From Clostridia bacterium (GTDB lineage: Bacteria > Bacillota > Clostridia > Oscillospirales > Acutalibacteraceae): a stretch of 57,226 bases of DNA. Shown one piece after another: positions 41,931-51,600 of this stretch (its first letter is position 1; the number at the start of each line of letters is the position of its first letter). The position numbers were made by a program, and so were the translations under genes. The notes below the pieces were generated by a model. It worked only from the letters and a program-made list of their open reading frames with translations, was not told the DNA's origin and did not search any database. Where the stretch lies: the NCBI GenBank assembly GCA_017414965.1, contig JAFQJL010000022.1:1-57226 (forward strand). Reading direction: 5' to 3'.

Positions 41931-42929
41931 ATGAATCGTTACATCGGCAATCCCCTGCAGGTACGCGGCGCCGAGCCGTATGTTCTGCAGGGCGGCAAAG
42001 GGGACGGCATGCATTTTCTGTATGTCCGCAACGGACTCGGTTTGGAGGCGTGGATCTCCCTGGATCGCGCCGGCGATATCTCGCGTCTGAGTTTTAAGGG
42101 GGACAATATGGGATATTTTAGTCCCTGCGGCTATGTGGCGCCGGCGTATTACGACGGCGTGGGCGCCGGCTTCCTTAAATCGTTCACCGCCGGCTTTTTC
42201 ACTACCTGCGGATTGAGCGCCGTCGGCTCGCCGTGCGTGGACGAGGGCGAGGAGTTGCCGCTTCACGGCACGATCTCGCATCAACCGGCGCAGCTGCTCG
42301 GCACCGAGGAAACTGCCGAGGCGCTGACCGTTCGTCTGGCGGTGCGCGACGCGGTGATGTTTGGGCGCAAGCTGGTGCTGGCGCGCACCTATCGCTTCTC
42401 TTACACCGAAAACACCGTCACCGTGTCTGACACCGTGACCAACGAAGCGGCCGACGCGTCGCCGTATATGGTGCTGTACCACTGCAACATGGGATATCCG
42501 CTGGTCAGCGAGGATGCCGTGTTGAAAATCCCGCATCACGGCGTCACGCCGCGGGACGACGAAGCCGCCACCCATATGGATTCGGCGCTTCAGGTTGAGC
42601 CGCCGCAGTCCGGATTTGTGGAGCGTTGCTATTTCTACGACGTGAAAGAGCAAGACGGCAGCGCCAAGGTCGGATTGTTCAATCCCACCATCGGCAAAGG
42701 CTTGGTGATGGCGTTTGACAAAGCCACCCTGCCGTGCTTCACCGAGTGGAAGATGATGGGACAGACCGATTACGTGCTCGGCTTGGAGCCGGGCAACTGC
42801 ACACCGGAGGGACGCGACGTGCTCCGCCAAAACGGCACGCTCCGCTTCCTGAAGCCGGCAGAATCCGCCACTACCACGGTGTCGTTTGCGTTTACGGACA
42901 ACGCCGCCGCGTTTGATGCGGCGCTTTGA
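41931..42929 (+). CDS. DUF4432 / aldose-1-epimerase-like protein
   Basis: A 332-aa galactose-mutarotase-like fold protein of the DUF4432 family. GLGLEAWISLDRAGDISRLSFKGDNMGYFSPCGYVAP, FTAGFFTTCGLSAVG, LHGTISHQPAQLLG and YHCNMGYPLV match family blocks, with the conserved His and Glu residues of aldose epimerases (LHGTISHQPA; LGLEPGN). ATG at 41931 behind AAAAGGAGGAG. It lies 22 nt after the BMC terminator. Sugar substrate unknown. Confidence 0.82.
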   Translation: MNRYIGNPLQVRGAEPYVLQGGKGDGMHFLYVRNGLGLEAWISLDRAGDISRLSFKGDNMGYFSPCGYVAPAYYDGVGAGFLKSFTAGFFTTCGLSAVGSPCVDEGEELPLHGTISHQPAQLLGTEETAEALTVRLAVRDAVMFGRKLVLARTYRFSYTENTVTVSDTVTNEAADASPYMVLYHCNMGYPLVSEDAVLKIPHHGVTPRDDEAATHMDSALQVEPPQSGFVERCYFYDVKEQDGSAKVGLFNPTIGKGLVMAFDKATLPCFTEWKMMGQTDYVLGLEPGNCTPEGRDVLRQNGTLRFLKPAESATTTVSFAFTDNAAAFDAAL

Positions 42930-42949
42930 TTCAAAAGGAGGGGTACATA

Positions 42950-43693
42950 ATGGGAAATTGTGTGAAGTGCGGTAAAGAGGTAACCGACGGTATGAGTCTG
43001 TGTGCGGAGTGTGAAGCCACCGCCGTGCCGGTTATGGCTCCGCTTGCGACCGCCGAATCGGTCGTGGAGGATCCGCAGACCAAGGTTTTCGGACTCGGCA
43101 GCTTTTTCGGACTGATCTTACTGTTTAGCGTTCCGGTGGTGGGTTTCATCTCCGCTATTGCGATGGCGTTTGCGCCTAAGAATAAGAACATCAAGAATTT
43201 TGCGCGTGCGGCGCTCATCTGGCTGGTCATCGGCGCGTTGCTGCTCGGTCTGGTGATCGGCGCGGCCATCGCAGCGATCAACGTGGCGGTCGGCGCGGTC
43301 GGCGGTATGGTGGGCAAGGATTTCCAAGATATTGGCGATCTGATCGACTACGCCAGCGGCGTGTACAGCGAAGTCGGCGGCACGCTGGATCAGCTCAGCG
43401 AGATCGGATTGACGCCGGATAAGATCGTGGCGTATGCCGGCTTGCTGGAGGACATCCGCGCCGCCGAGATCACGCCGGAGAAGTTCGGTCATCTGTGGAA
43501 ACAGTACCAGAACTCCACGCTGACGACGGATCAGCTTGAGCAGTACGGCGATCTGCTCGAAAAAGCAGAGGATGCCGGCATCACGCCGGAGCAGTTTGAG
43601 GAGTTCGCCGACAAACTCGGTGACGAGGTGGACCTCGGCGCGCTCGCCGATCGCTACGGCGACGACGTGGCAGCGTTGATTCCCAATCCGTAA
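42950..43693 (+). CDS. zinc-ribbon membrane protein of unknown function
   Basis: A 247-aa protein. The N-terminus is a Cys4 zinc ribbon (CVKC ... CAEC, residues 4-25). Two hydrophobic segments follow (about 50-73 and 83-116), then about 120 residues of acidic alpha-helical repeats with recurring 'TP..' and 'Q.E.YGDLLE' units (DLIDYASGVYSEVG, GLTPDKIVAYAGLLEDI, TTDQLEQYGDLLEKAEDAGITPEQFEEFADKL). ATG at 42950 follows AAAAGGAGGGG. 20 nt after DUF4432, so likely one transcript. No function can be named. Confidence 0.6.
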   Translation: MGNCVKCGKEVTDGMSLCAECEATAVPVMAPLATAESVVEDPQTKVFGLGSFFGLILLFSVPVVGFISAIAMAFAPKNKNIKNFARAALIWLVIGALLLGLVIGAAIAAINVAVGAVGGMVGKDFQDIGDLIDYASGVYSEVGGTLDQLSEIGLTPDKIVAYAGLLEDIRAAEITPEKFGHLWKQYQNSTLTTDQLEQYGDLLEKAEDAGITPEQFEEFADKLGDEVDLGALADRYGDDVAALIPNP

Positions 43694-43697
43694 AACC

Positions 43698-43738
43698 ACA
43701 CCCCATCGGTCAACACACCGATGGGGTGTTTTTATTTT
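43698..43738 (+). terminator. terminator of zinc-ribbon protein gene
   Basis: ACACCCCATCGGT-CAACAC-ACCGATGGGGTGT followed by TTTTATTTT. Confidence 0.9.
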
Positions 43739-43741
43739 CTC

Positions 43742-43770
43742 TTGCAAAATAAAAACAAATGGTATATAAT
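43742..43770 (+). promoter_or_regulatory. promoter of hybrid regulator gene
   Basis: TTGCAA, 17 bp, TATAAT, about 100 bp before the ATG. Confidence 0.8.
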
Positions 43771-43775
43771 AAATA

Positions 43776-43835
43776 GCGTCAAGACGAATAATATATTCGG
43801 CGTTATAACGAATATTATTATGGCGCCAAGACGAA
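43776..43835. promoter_or_regulatory. dyad cluster and direct repeats at the regulator's start site
   Basis: At about +1 lie two palindromes, CGAATA-ATA-TATTCG (43785-43799) and CGTTATAACG (43801-43810), flanked by direct repeats GCGTCAAGACGAA (43776-43788) and GCGCCAAGACGAA (43823-43835). A second CGAATATTATT follows. This AT-rich 60-bp leader is unlike its surroundings and is a good candidate operator array for autoregulation. Confidence 0.5.
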
Positions 43836-43868
43836 GGATATCTATTGCTTTGCAGAGGAGTGGGCGGT

Positions 43869-45110
43869 ATGGATTACCTGAAAATCGGCGATATGGCGAA
43901 AAAGTGGAACGTATCGGTTCGTCGGATACAGACTCTGTGCGCCGAGGGCAAAATCGAGGGCGCGATCCGCTTCGGGCGGGATTGGATGATCCCCAAAACC
44001 GCCGCCCGACCGGTCGACGGTCGCACCAAGGCCGGTCGCCAGAGAGATCTGCTGCGCACCAACCTGCCGCTTCCGCGCAAGACACCGTTTTTGTATATGA
44101 CCGATCTGTATCACTCACCCGGTACCGCCGATGCGTCGGCGGAGGAGCTGGCGGACAACCACGAGGCGCAGGTGTTGTTTTCGGCGGAGGTTGCCTACTC
44201 CCGCGGCGAGATCGACAAGGTGTACGAAAGCGCCAACTATCTGCTGGAAAAGCACTCCGGCTTTTACGCGGTGCTGTCCGCCGGTATGCTGCTGGCGCTG
44301 TGCGCTATCTGGCACGGCGATCTGTCGATGTGGCGCAAGGCCAAGCTTCACATTGCCGAAGCGCCGGCTGCCGACGATCACGACCGCGATATTATGGCGT
44401 TCTCGCTGACCGCCGTGGACAGTATGTTGTATAACGTTTCGTCCTTTCCCGATTGGTTTAAGATCGGATGCTTTGAAACGCTGCACCCCGATTCTCTGCC
44501 GGCCGCCAAGGTGTACTATGCCAAGTATCTGTATGCCACCGGTTACGCCGTCGCCACCAAGCAGATGGAGCTGCCGGGCGTTTCGGGACTCTCACTCCTG
44601 ACCATGATCCCGTTTACGCTGGAGCCGATGATCTCGCAGGCGATGGCCGACCGCTCCATCATCGCCGAACTGTACCTGCGTATGACCTGCGCGGTCGTCT
44701 ACCACAACAGCGGCAACGACGCGCAAGCGATCCGCCACCTCGACCGCGCCATCGCTCTGGCGCTGCCCGACCGCTTGTACGGGCTGCTCGCCGAGTACGG
44801 TCGCACGCTGGATTCCCTGCTGGAGCAGCGGCTGCGGGCAGTCGATCCGGACGTCTGGGAGCAGGTGAAAAAACTCAACAAGATCTACAACGCCGGTTGG
44901 TCCGCGCTCAGCGGCAGCGTGCGCGGACGCACCATCGCCACCACGCTTTCCCCCAAGGAGCGCGAGGTCGCCAAGCTCGCCGCATTCGGCATGCAAAACA
45001 ACGAGATCGCCGAGAAACTGCATATGTCCCTTTCGGGCGTCAAGCAGGCAGTCCGCATCGTATCCGAAAAGACCGGTATGAGCCGCGGCGAATTTGCCGC
45101 GATCCTGTAA
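43869..45110 (+). CDS. transcription regulator: MerR-like N-terminal and LuxR-type C-terminal HTH
   Basis: A 413-aa cytoplasmic protein. Residues 1-45 (MDYLKIGDMAKKWNVSVRRIQTLCAEGKIEGAIRFGRDWMIP) resemble an excisionase/MerR-type winged helix; the middle (100-340) is alpha-helical, TPR-like, hence a probable sensory or oligomerisation region. The last 60 residues (LSPKEREVAKLAAFGMQNNEIAEKLHMSLSGVKQAVRIVSEKTG) are a LuxR/GerE helix-turn-helix. ATG at 43869 follows AGAGGAGTGGG. Two DNA-binding ends in one chain is uncommon. It precedes the surface-protein genes, so it may control them. Confidence 0.8.
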   Translation: MDYLKIGDMAKKWNVSVRRIQTLCAEGKIEGAIRFGRDWMIPKTAARPVDGRTKAGRQRDLLRTNLPLPRKTPFLYMTDLYHSPGTADASAEELADNHEAQVLFSAEVAYSRGEIDKVYESANYLLEKHSGFYAVLSAGMLLALCAIWHGDLSMWRKAKLHIAEAPAADDHDRDIMAFSLTAVDSMLYNVSSFPDWFKIGCFETLHPDSLPAAKVYYAKYLYATGYAVATKQMELPGVSGLSLLTMIPFTLEPMISQAMADRSIIAELYLRMTCAVVYHNSGNDAQAIRHLDRAIALALPDRLYGLLAEYGRTLDSLLEQRLRAVDPDVWEQVKKLNKIYNAGWSALSGSVRGRTIATTLSPKEREVAKLAAFGMQNNEIAEKLHMSLSGVKQAVRIVSEKTGMSRGEFAAIL

Positions 45111-45230
45111 CCCGATCATATCCCGTTTACATATCCCCAAACCCATTTAAAAGATATGTTTGCTTTGAAAATTTTCCCAAAAATATGACCTCGCAAACCC
45201 GTTTTGGGTAGTACCGAGACAATAAACGAT

Positions 45231-45262
45231 CTGCTATACTGTGAATATAAACAGTATGGCAG
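45231..45262. promoter_or_regulatory. dyad over the -10 region upstream of surface-protein genes
   Basis: CTGCTATACTGT (45231-45242) and ACAGTATGGCAG (45251-45262) are inverted repeats (12 bp, one mismatch) separated by 8 bp. The left arm contains TATACT (45235-45240), which would serve as a -10 box; no -35 box is visible. This suggests an activator-dependent, dyad-controlled promoter. Confidence 0.5.
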
Positions 45263-45295
45263 ATTTTTGTTTGCCCTTTACGGAAAGGAGAGCCC

Positions 45296-45682
45296 ATGTT
45301 AGACACCATCTTGGGCGCGCACGAAAAAATACCCGTATACGCCGAAGGCGAACTTTACCGGATCATTCGCCTTCACGATCATACCTTTCACTTATATTAC
45401 GGATATTACGAAGACTGTGAGCGCGAAAATCCGGCGATCGATCCGATGCCGATCTACCCCGATTTCCTTAAAAACCCGCAGCACACCTCAGACGGCTTCC
45501 CCTTTGTGACTAAGATGCAAGATGCCTGCCAACATTATAAAGGAAATAAAGACCGTTTCAGCGAATGCGCCGAATGCGAGTATTACGCACACGGCGACGA
45601 ACTCCTCGGCATCTGTGTATGCCCCCAAAACAGACTCAAACCCACTACGGAAAATCATCTCGATAGGGAGGATCTCGTATGA
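45296..45682 (+). CDS. Cys-rich 128-aa protein of unknown function
   Basis: A 128-aa soluble, acidic, aromatic protein without signal peptide. The C-terminal third has Cys in ECAECEYY and GICVCPQN, a pattern able to hold a metal or iron-sulfur site; another Cys pair lies in the middle (EDCE, DACQ). Start ATG at 45296 follows GGAAAGGAGAG. Its stop overlaps the start of the surface-protein gene (ATGA), so the two are translationally coupled. Not recognised; possibly a small cytoplasmic accessory of adhesin synthesis or regulation. Confidence 0.7.
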   Translation: MLDTILGAHEKIPVYAEGELYRIIRLHDHTFHLYYGYYEDCERENPAIDPMPIYPDFLKNPQHTSDGFPFVTKMQDACQHYKGNKDRFSECAECEYYAHGDELLGICVCPQNRLKPTTENHLDREDLV

Positions 45683-48600
45683 ACACTAAATTTCGAATTT
45701 CGAAAAAACTCATCAGCATTGTGCTAAGCATCGCGCTTCTGATGACCTGTCTGCCGCTGACGGTTTTTGCGGCGGATGCGCCGGCGTTTAACCGCATGGT
45801 AGACGCCAGTACCATGGATAACTGGACGCATTATTTCGATCCGACCAATGCAGACACCTCCAACGCCGGCGGCGTCTGGTCGGACAAATCGGTCTTTACC
45901 GACGCTTCTGCGTTTGCCGATGCAGGCGTCACCATGATCGACGACGGCAAGAACTTCCTCACCGCGTTGTCGGCGATCGCCGCCAACAAGGAGATCAAGG
46001 GCTACTCCACCGTCCCGACCGACACGGTGTTCGTTCTGGACCTCTCCAACTCGATGTCGGCCGCATCGGTGACGCAGTTGGTCAACGCCACCAACAAAGC
46101 CATTGCCGATCTGCAGAACACCAACCAAAACAACCGCGTAGGCGTGGTGTTGTATTCGGGCGGCAACAGCTCGGCAGCAGTCGGCTACAACGCTGCCGTT
46201 ACCCGTCTGCTTCCCATTGACCGCTACACCACCACCGCACAAAACGGTGCGTTTATCAACTACGCCGGCTATTCCGGCGGTCAGGTTTCGGTCAACAGCC
46301 GCGTTTCCGGCACCAACCCCTCCGCCGTCTTCGGAAGCAAGTCGCACAGCGGCGCCACCTACATCCAAGCCGGCTTGTGGGAAGCCTACCAGATGTTTAA
46401 CAGCCTGCCCGATTCGGATATCGTCATCGGCGCGAACAACTGGCAGACCGGTCAGTACCGGATGCCGATCGTGGTGCTGATGTCCGACGGCGCTCCGACC
46501 TTTGGCACCACCAACTTTGCCAACGTCGGCAACGCCAACGTCGGTAACGGCAACGACACCAACATCACCGCCGGTCAGAGCTTTTTGGTGCAGCTCACGG
46601 CCTCCTATATCAAGAATCGCATCGAAAACAAATATCAGATCCACGCCGAAAAAGGCGCCGGTCGCAGCCTGTTCTACACGCTGGGCTTTAACATCACGGC
46701 GGATAACAATCCGAACTCCGTAACCTCCGGCGACGTGGCGTACAGCGTTCTCAACCCCGACGCCTCCACCATTACCGATTCGCTGTGGAGTACCTACGGC
46801 GCCACCACCGGCAATATGTCGGTTCGGGTGAAAAACCGCAACGGAAACCACAGCAACGTTTCCATCGCCAAAAATTCCTACGCCACCTCCAAGTCCTATG
46901 TAGACGAGTATTTTGCCGCTTCCGGCACCGGTCTGCAAGACGCATTTTCGTCCATCGTTGACGAGATCATTTTGCAGTCGCGGTATTATCCCACGCATCT
47001 GGAGGGCGGATCGCCCGATTTCGCCGGTTACGTGGATTTTGTCGACACGCTGGGCGAATTTATGGAAGTCAAGCACGTCAACGGCGTCCTGCTGGGCGAC
47101 GTGCTGTACGACGGACATATGATGGCCTCCAAGTTGGCGGACACCTCCGAAGGCGGCTTAGGCACGGTCGAAAATCCGACCGCCTTGGGCAACGAGTTTA
47201 TTCGCGCCGTCAGAACGCGTTTGGGCATCGCCTCGGTCGCCGACGCGCAGGCGTTGGTCCGCAGAGCCTTTGACGACGGTCAGCTTCGCTACCGTTCCGC
47301 TACCGATTGGTCCAACTACATCGCGTGGTTTGGCAAGGCGGACGACTCCTACGCCGGTTTCTACGACGAGGACGGCACCGAAGCCGTACCGGCCGACGCC
47401 GTGTATATCAACCGTTCGTACGGTTTCCTCGGCGAAACCTTCGGCAGTATCAAAAACAGCGATATGATGTATATGTCGGTCCGCGTTCGTGAAAACATCG
47501 AGACCGGCGAACAGACGGTTTTGTGGTCCATTCCGGCGGCGCTGGTCCCGATGGTGACCTATGCCGTCTCTTTGACCGGCACCAGCGTAGACCTTGCCAC
47601 CGACGTTTCGGTTTCGATCGAAAACGTCGACACCGTTTCTCCCATCCGTTTGCTCTACGAGACCGGACTGCGTTCCGACTTAAACGAGTTTAACATCACA
47701 CGCATCACGGGCAAGAGCATCCACGACAGCCAGATCAGCGACGAGCGTCATCTGGCAGCGGACGGTCACACCCGTCTGTTCTGGAACAACAGCTACGACA
47801 TCACCGCCGCTTCCCACGATCAGCACAAGACCGCCGTGGTGGAGTTTACACCCAACAAGGAAAACGAGCGCTTCTACTACACCTTCGATTCTGTCGTTTA
47901 CAAAAAATCCGGCAACGATTACGTGATCGTGCCGCAGGCGGAAACCCCGAGCGAGAACGGCGAATACTACCACCGCCGTTACATCTTCCGCCAGGGTGTT
48001 ACCACACCGATCTTCTTGTACGAAAGAATGTCGGCCGCCTCCATTCGGGCTGCCGTTCAGCACGGCTGGCAGGCAAGCTTTGAGAACCTGCAGCATCAGA
48101 CGGTCGGTGCGTGGGTCGTTCCGGAAGGAACGCCGGCACGCGAGCTGACGATGTACGACGCGGAAAAAGCGGTCAACACCACCAACTCCGCGCACATGGT
48201 CTTCCACCCGTATCTCACCGAGCACAACAACACCTATTACGTGGATATGAACCTCGGCAACAACGGTTTGCTGCAGGTCACGCCGGCCACCGGCATCAAG
48301 ATCTCCAAGACCATCGACGTCTACGAGACCGGCACGTCGGATACCTTCCGTTTCCGCGTGACTGCCTCGGCGTCGGGCAACTTTGACAGCTGGATCACCG
48401 CTCTCGATCAGACTCCGACCGGTGCGGCGACGACCGCGACCTTCCGCAACGGCGTCTACGAATTCGAGATGCGCCGCGACCAGACCCTGTGGATCACCGG
48501 TCTGCCGGCCGGCACCACCTATACGGTGGAAGAGATCTCCGACAACGCCGATTACAAGATCAAATCGGTACACGTAAACGGTTTGGCCACCGGCACCGTT

Positions 48601-51600
48601 GCCACCGGTACGATCGCGCAGTACCTGATCGACGACGTGGACTTCGTCAACACCGCCATCGGCGAGGGCGACCTCGTTATCACCAAGCAGGTCGTGGACG
48701 AAAACGGCCAGCCGGTCGATATCAACGACGCGGTCACCTTTACCGCGCAGGTTGCGCTGACCACCGCTTCCGGCGCGCCGGTATCCGGCACGTTCGAAAG
48801 CTCCAATGGCACGCTGACCGTACCGGCTACCGGTCGATTCTCGGTCACGCTGACCGCCGGCGAATCCTTCGTACTTCGCGGTCTGGCGGAGGAAACCCGC
48901 TACACCGTCACCGAGACGGCGATCCCGATCGGTTTCCGCTTAAACGCTTCTGCCAGCTCGTTGACCGGCGCGATCGATTCTGCCACTAATGATCAGGCGC
49001 TCATCGTCAACACCTACGCGCCGACCGCTATCGACGGCGAATCCGTCGGCGTGCTGATCACCAAGGAGATCAGCGGCAACCGCACGCACTGGATCGCCGG
49101 CGAGCGCTACACGTTTACGCTGGCTCGCGCAGACGGCACCGTCGTTGCCAGCGATTCGATCGAGGCATCCGACAACGAGAAGCACCTTCGCTTCTCACTT
49201 GAAAACGAGCCCTTCTCGGCGGCCGGCACTTACTACTACCGCATTACCGAGGCGACCGGCACGCAGGGCGGCATCACCTACGACACCGCACCGCGCCGCT
49301 TCGCTGTGGTGGTTGCCGACAGCGATATGGACGGCGATCTGGAGATCGTTCAGGTCACCAACGCCGGTCTGACCACCGTCTCCGGCAACTGGCTGGTCAC
49401 CGCCAACTTCAACAATATCTATGCACCCACCGGCACGGCGAGCGCCACCGTCAACATTCAGAAGGTGTTGGCCGGTCACGCACTCAGCGGCTATCAGTTC
49501 GCGCTGTACGATGCCGATCCGATCGTGGACGCCGATGCCAACGAGATCGTCCGCTCCGGCCTGACCAACTCGCACGGCGAGGCGAGCATCTCCTTGTCCT
49601 ACGCGGCGATCGACGCCGGTCGTACCTTCACGTACTATCTGGCGGAGGTCAACGCCGGTCAGACCATCCACAACATCGCGTATGCGACCACCGTTTATCC
49701 GGTTACGGTCATCGTCCACGATAACCTCGACGGCACCATCTCCACCGAGACGCTGATCGAAAACCTGCCCGCCGGCACGATTTATCCGACCTTTGAGAAT
49801 ACCTACATTCCGTCGCAGTCGGATTACGTGTCCATCTCGGGTCGCAAAGAGATCGCGGGCAACCGCGTGTTAAACGAGGGCGAGTTCTCCTTTGAGATCA
49901 CCGCCGAGACCGCCGGTGCCCCGATGCCGGCAACCACCGTTGTGACCAACGGCGTGGGCGGCTCCTTTGCCTTCCCGGACATCGAGTTCGCCGACGAGCA
50001 CAAGAATCGGACGTTTGTTTACGTCATTTCCGAAAAGAGCGACGCCCCGATCGGCGGCTTCACCTACGATCCGGCGACCTACAAGGTCACCGTTTCGGTC
50101 ACCGATAACGCGTCCTATATCACCGCGGCGGTCACCAAGATCGAAAAGATCACCGACGCCGGCACGACCGATGTCGAGGACATCGAATTTGTCAACACCT
50201 ACGCCATCGTTCACAAGGCGCAGATCGACGTCAGCGGCACCAAGCTGCTCACCGGTAAAACGCTGCAGGACGGCGAGTTCTCGTTTGAGATCGCCGCGCA
50301 GACCGCCGGTGCCCCGATGCCCGCCGCAAGCACCGTTACCAACAACAACGCCGGCGAGTTCTCGTTTGGCAAGATCACCTTCGGCGAGTCCGGCACGTTT
50401 GTGTACACCATCACCGAAGCGGCAGGCGCCGACTCCCGTTACACCTACGATCCGGCGGTCTACACCCTGACGGTCACGGTCACCGACGATTCGCAGGGTA
50501 CGCTGACGGCGGTCACCGCCCTCCGGAAAGACGGCTTCGCCTCGGGCGAGATCGTGTTCCACAACGGCTTTGTACCGACCGAGATTCCGTACGATCTGCA
50601 CGTCGATTTCGGCGGCTCTAAAGAGCTGACCGGTCGTCCGTTGGTCGAAGGCGAGTTTGAGTTTGCACTTGTCAACGCCATCAACGGCGAGCAGCTCGGT
50701 GAAGTGGTGGCAAACGCCGCCGACGGCACGTTCCGCTTCCCGCCGATCGCCCTCGCTTCGACCGGTATTCACCATTACAAGATCGTCGAGCTGATCGGCG
50801 ACAAGGGCGGCGTCACCTACGACACCTCCTCCTATCACATCCGTTTGGAAGTGACGCTGGAAGCAGACGGCGACTTGGTCGTCTCGAAGGCTCAGCTTTA
50901 TAAGGGCGTGGTGTCCACCGAACTGGTCGGCGACGTTCTCACCGAAGTGACCACTTACGAGGATATCACGGACGGCGGCGCGATCGTGTTCCACAACCAT
51001 TACGAAGTTGCCGCCAACGAAGCAATCCTGATCGGCAATAAGACGCTGGTTGGCCGCGATCTGGAAGCCGACGAGTTCTTGTTCGAACTGTACGACAACG
51101 CCGGCACCAAGCTCGAAACGGTCAGCCACGCGGCCGACGGCGGCTTCGCCTTCTCCGCCCTTGCCATTGAGAGCGCCGGCGAGTACGTCTACACGATCCG
51201 CGAAGTGATCGGCGAAGACGAGACCGTCGCCTACGACGACATCGCCGTTACCGTGACGATCACGGCAACCGACGATCTGGAAGGCAACCTCCGCTTGGCG
51301 TACGCTTACGCAAAGGGCGCCGAGACGCCCGACGGCATCGCGTTTGTCAACACCTACACCGCGCCGACACCGGTTCCGGATCCCAAGCCGGAGCCTAAGC
51401 CGGATCCCAAGCCGGAACCGAAACCCGTACCGAAGCCCGATCCGGAACCCGCTCCGGAGGTCGAACCGGAACCGCAGCCGCAGCCGGCACCCAAGCCGGA
51501 CTACGAGGCTCCCGATACCGGCGATCACGCCAATTTGGGATTGTGGTTTGCGCTGTTGTTCGTCAGCGGTGGCACCTTGTTCGGCACCACGCTTCTGAGC

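Noticed and set aside
45724-47118. 464-codon minus-strand frame within the surface-protein gene
   Set aside because: Val/Gly-rich shadow of an intact vWA-domain sequence.
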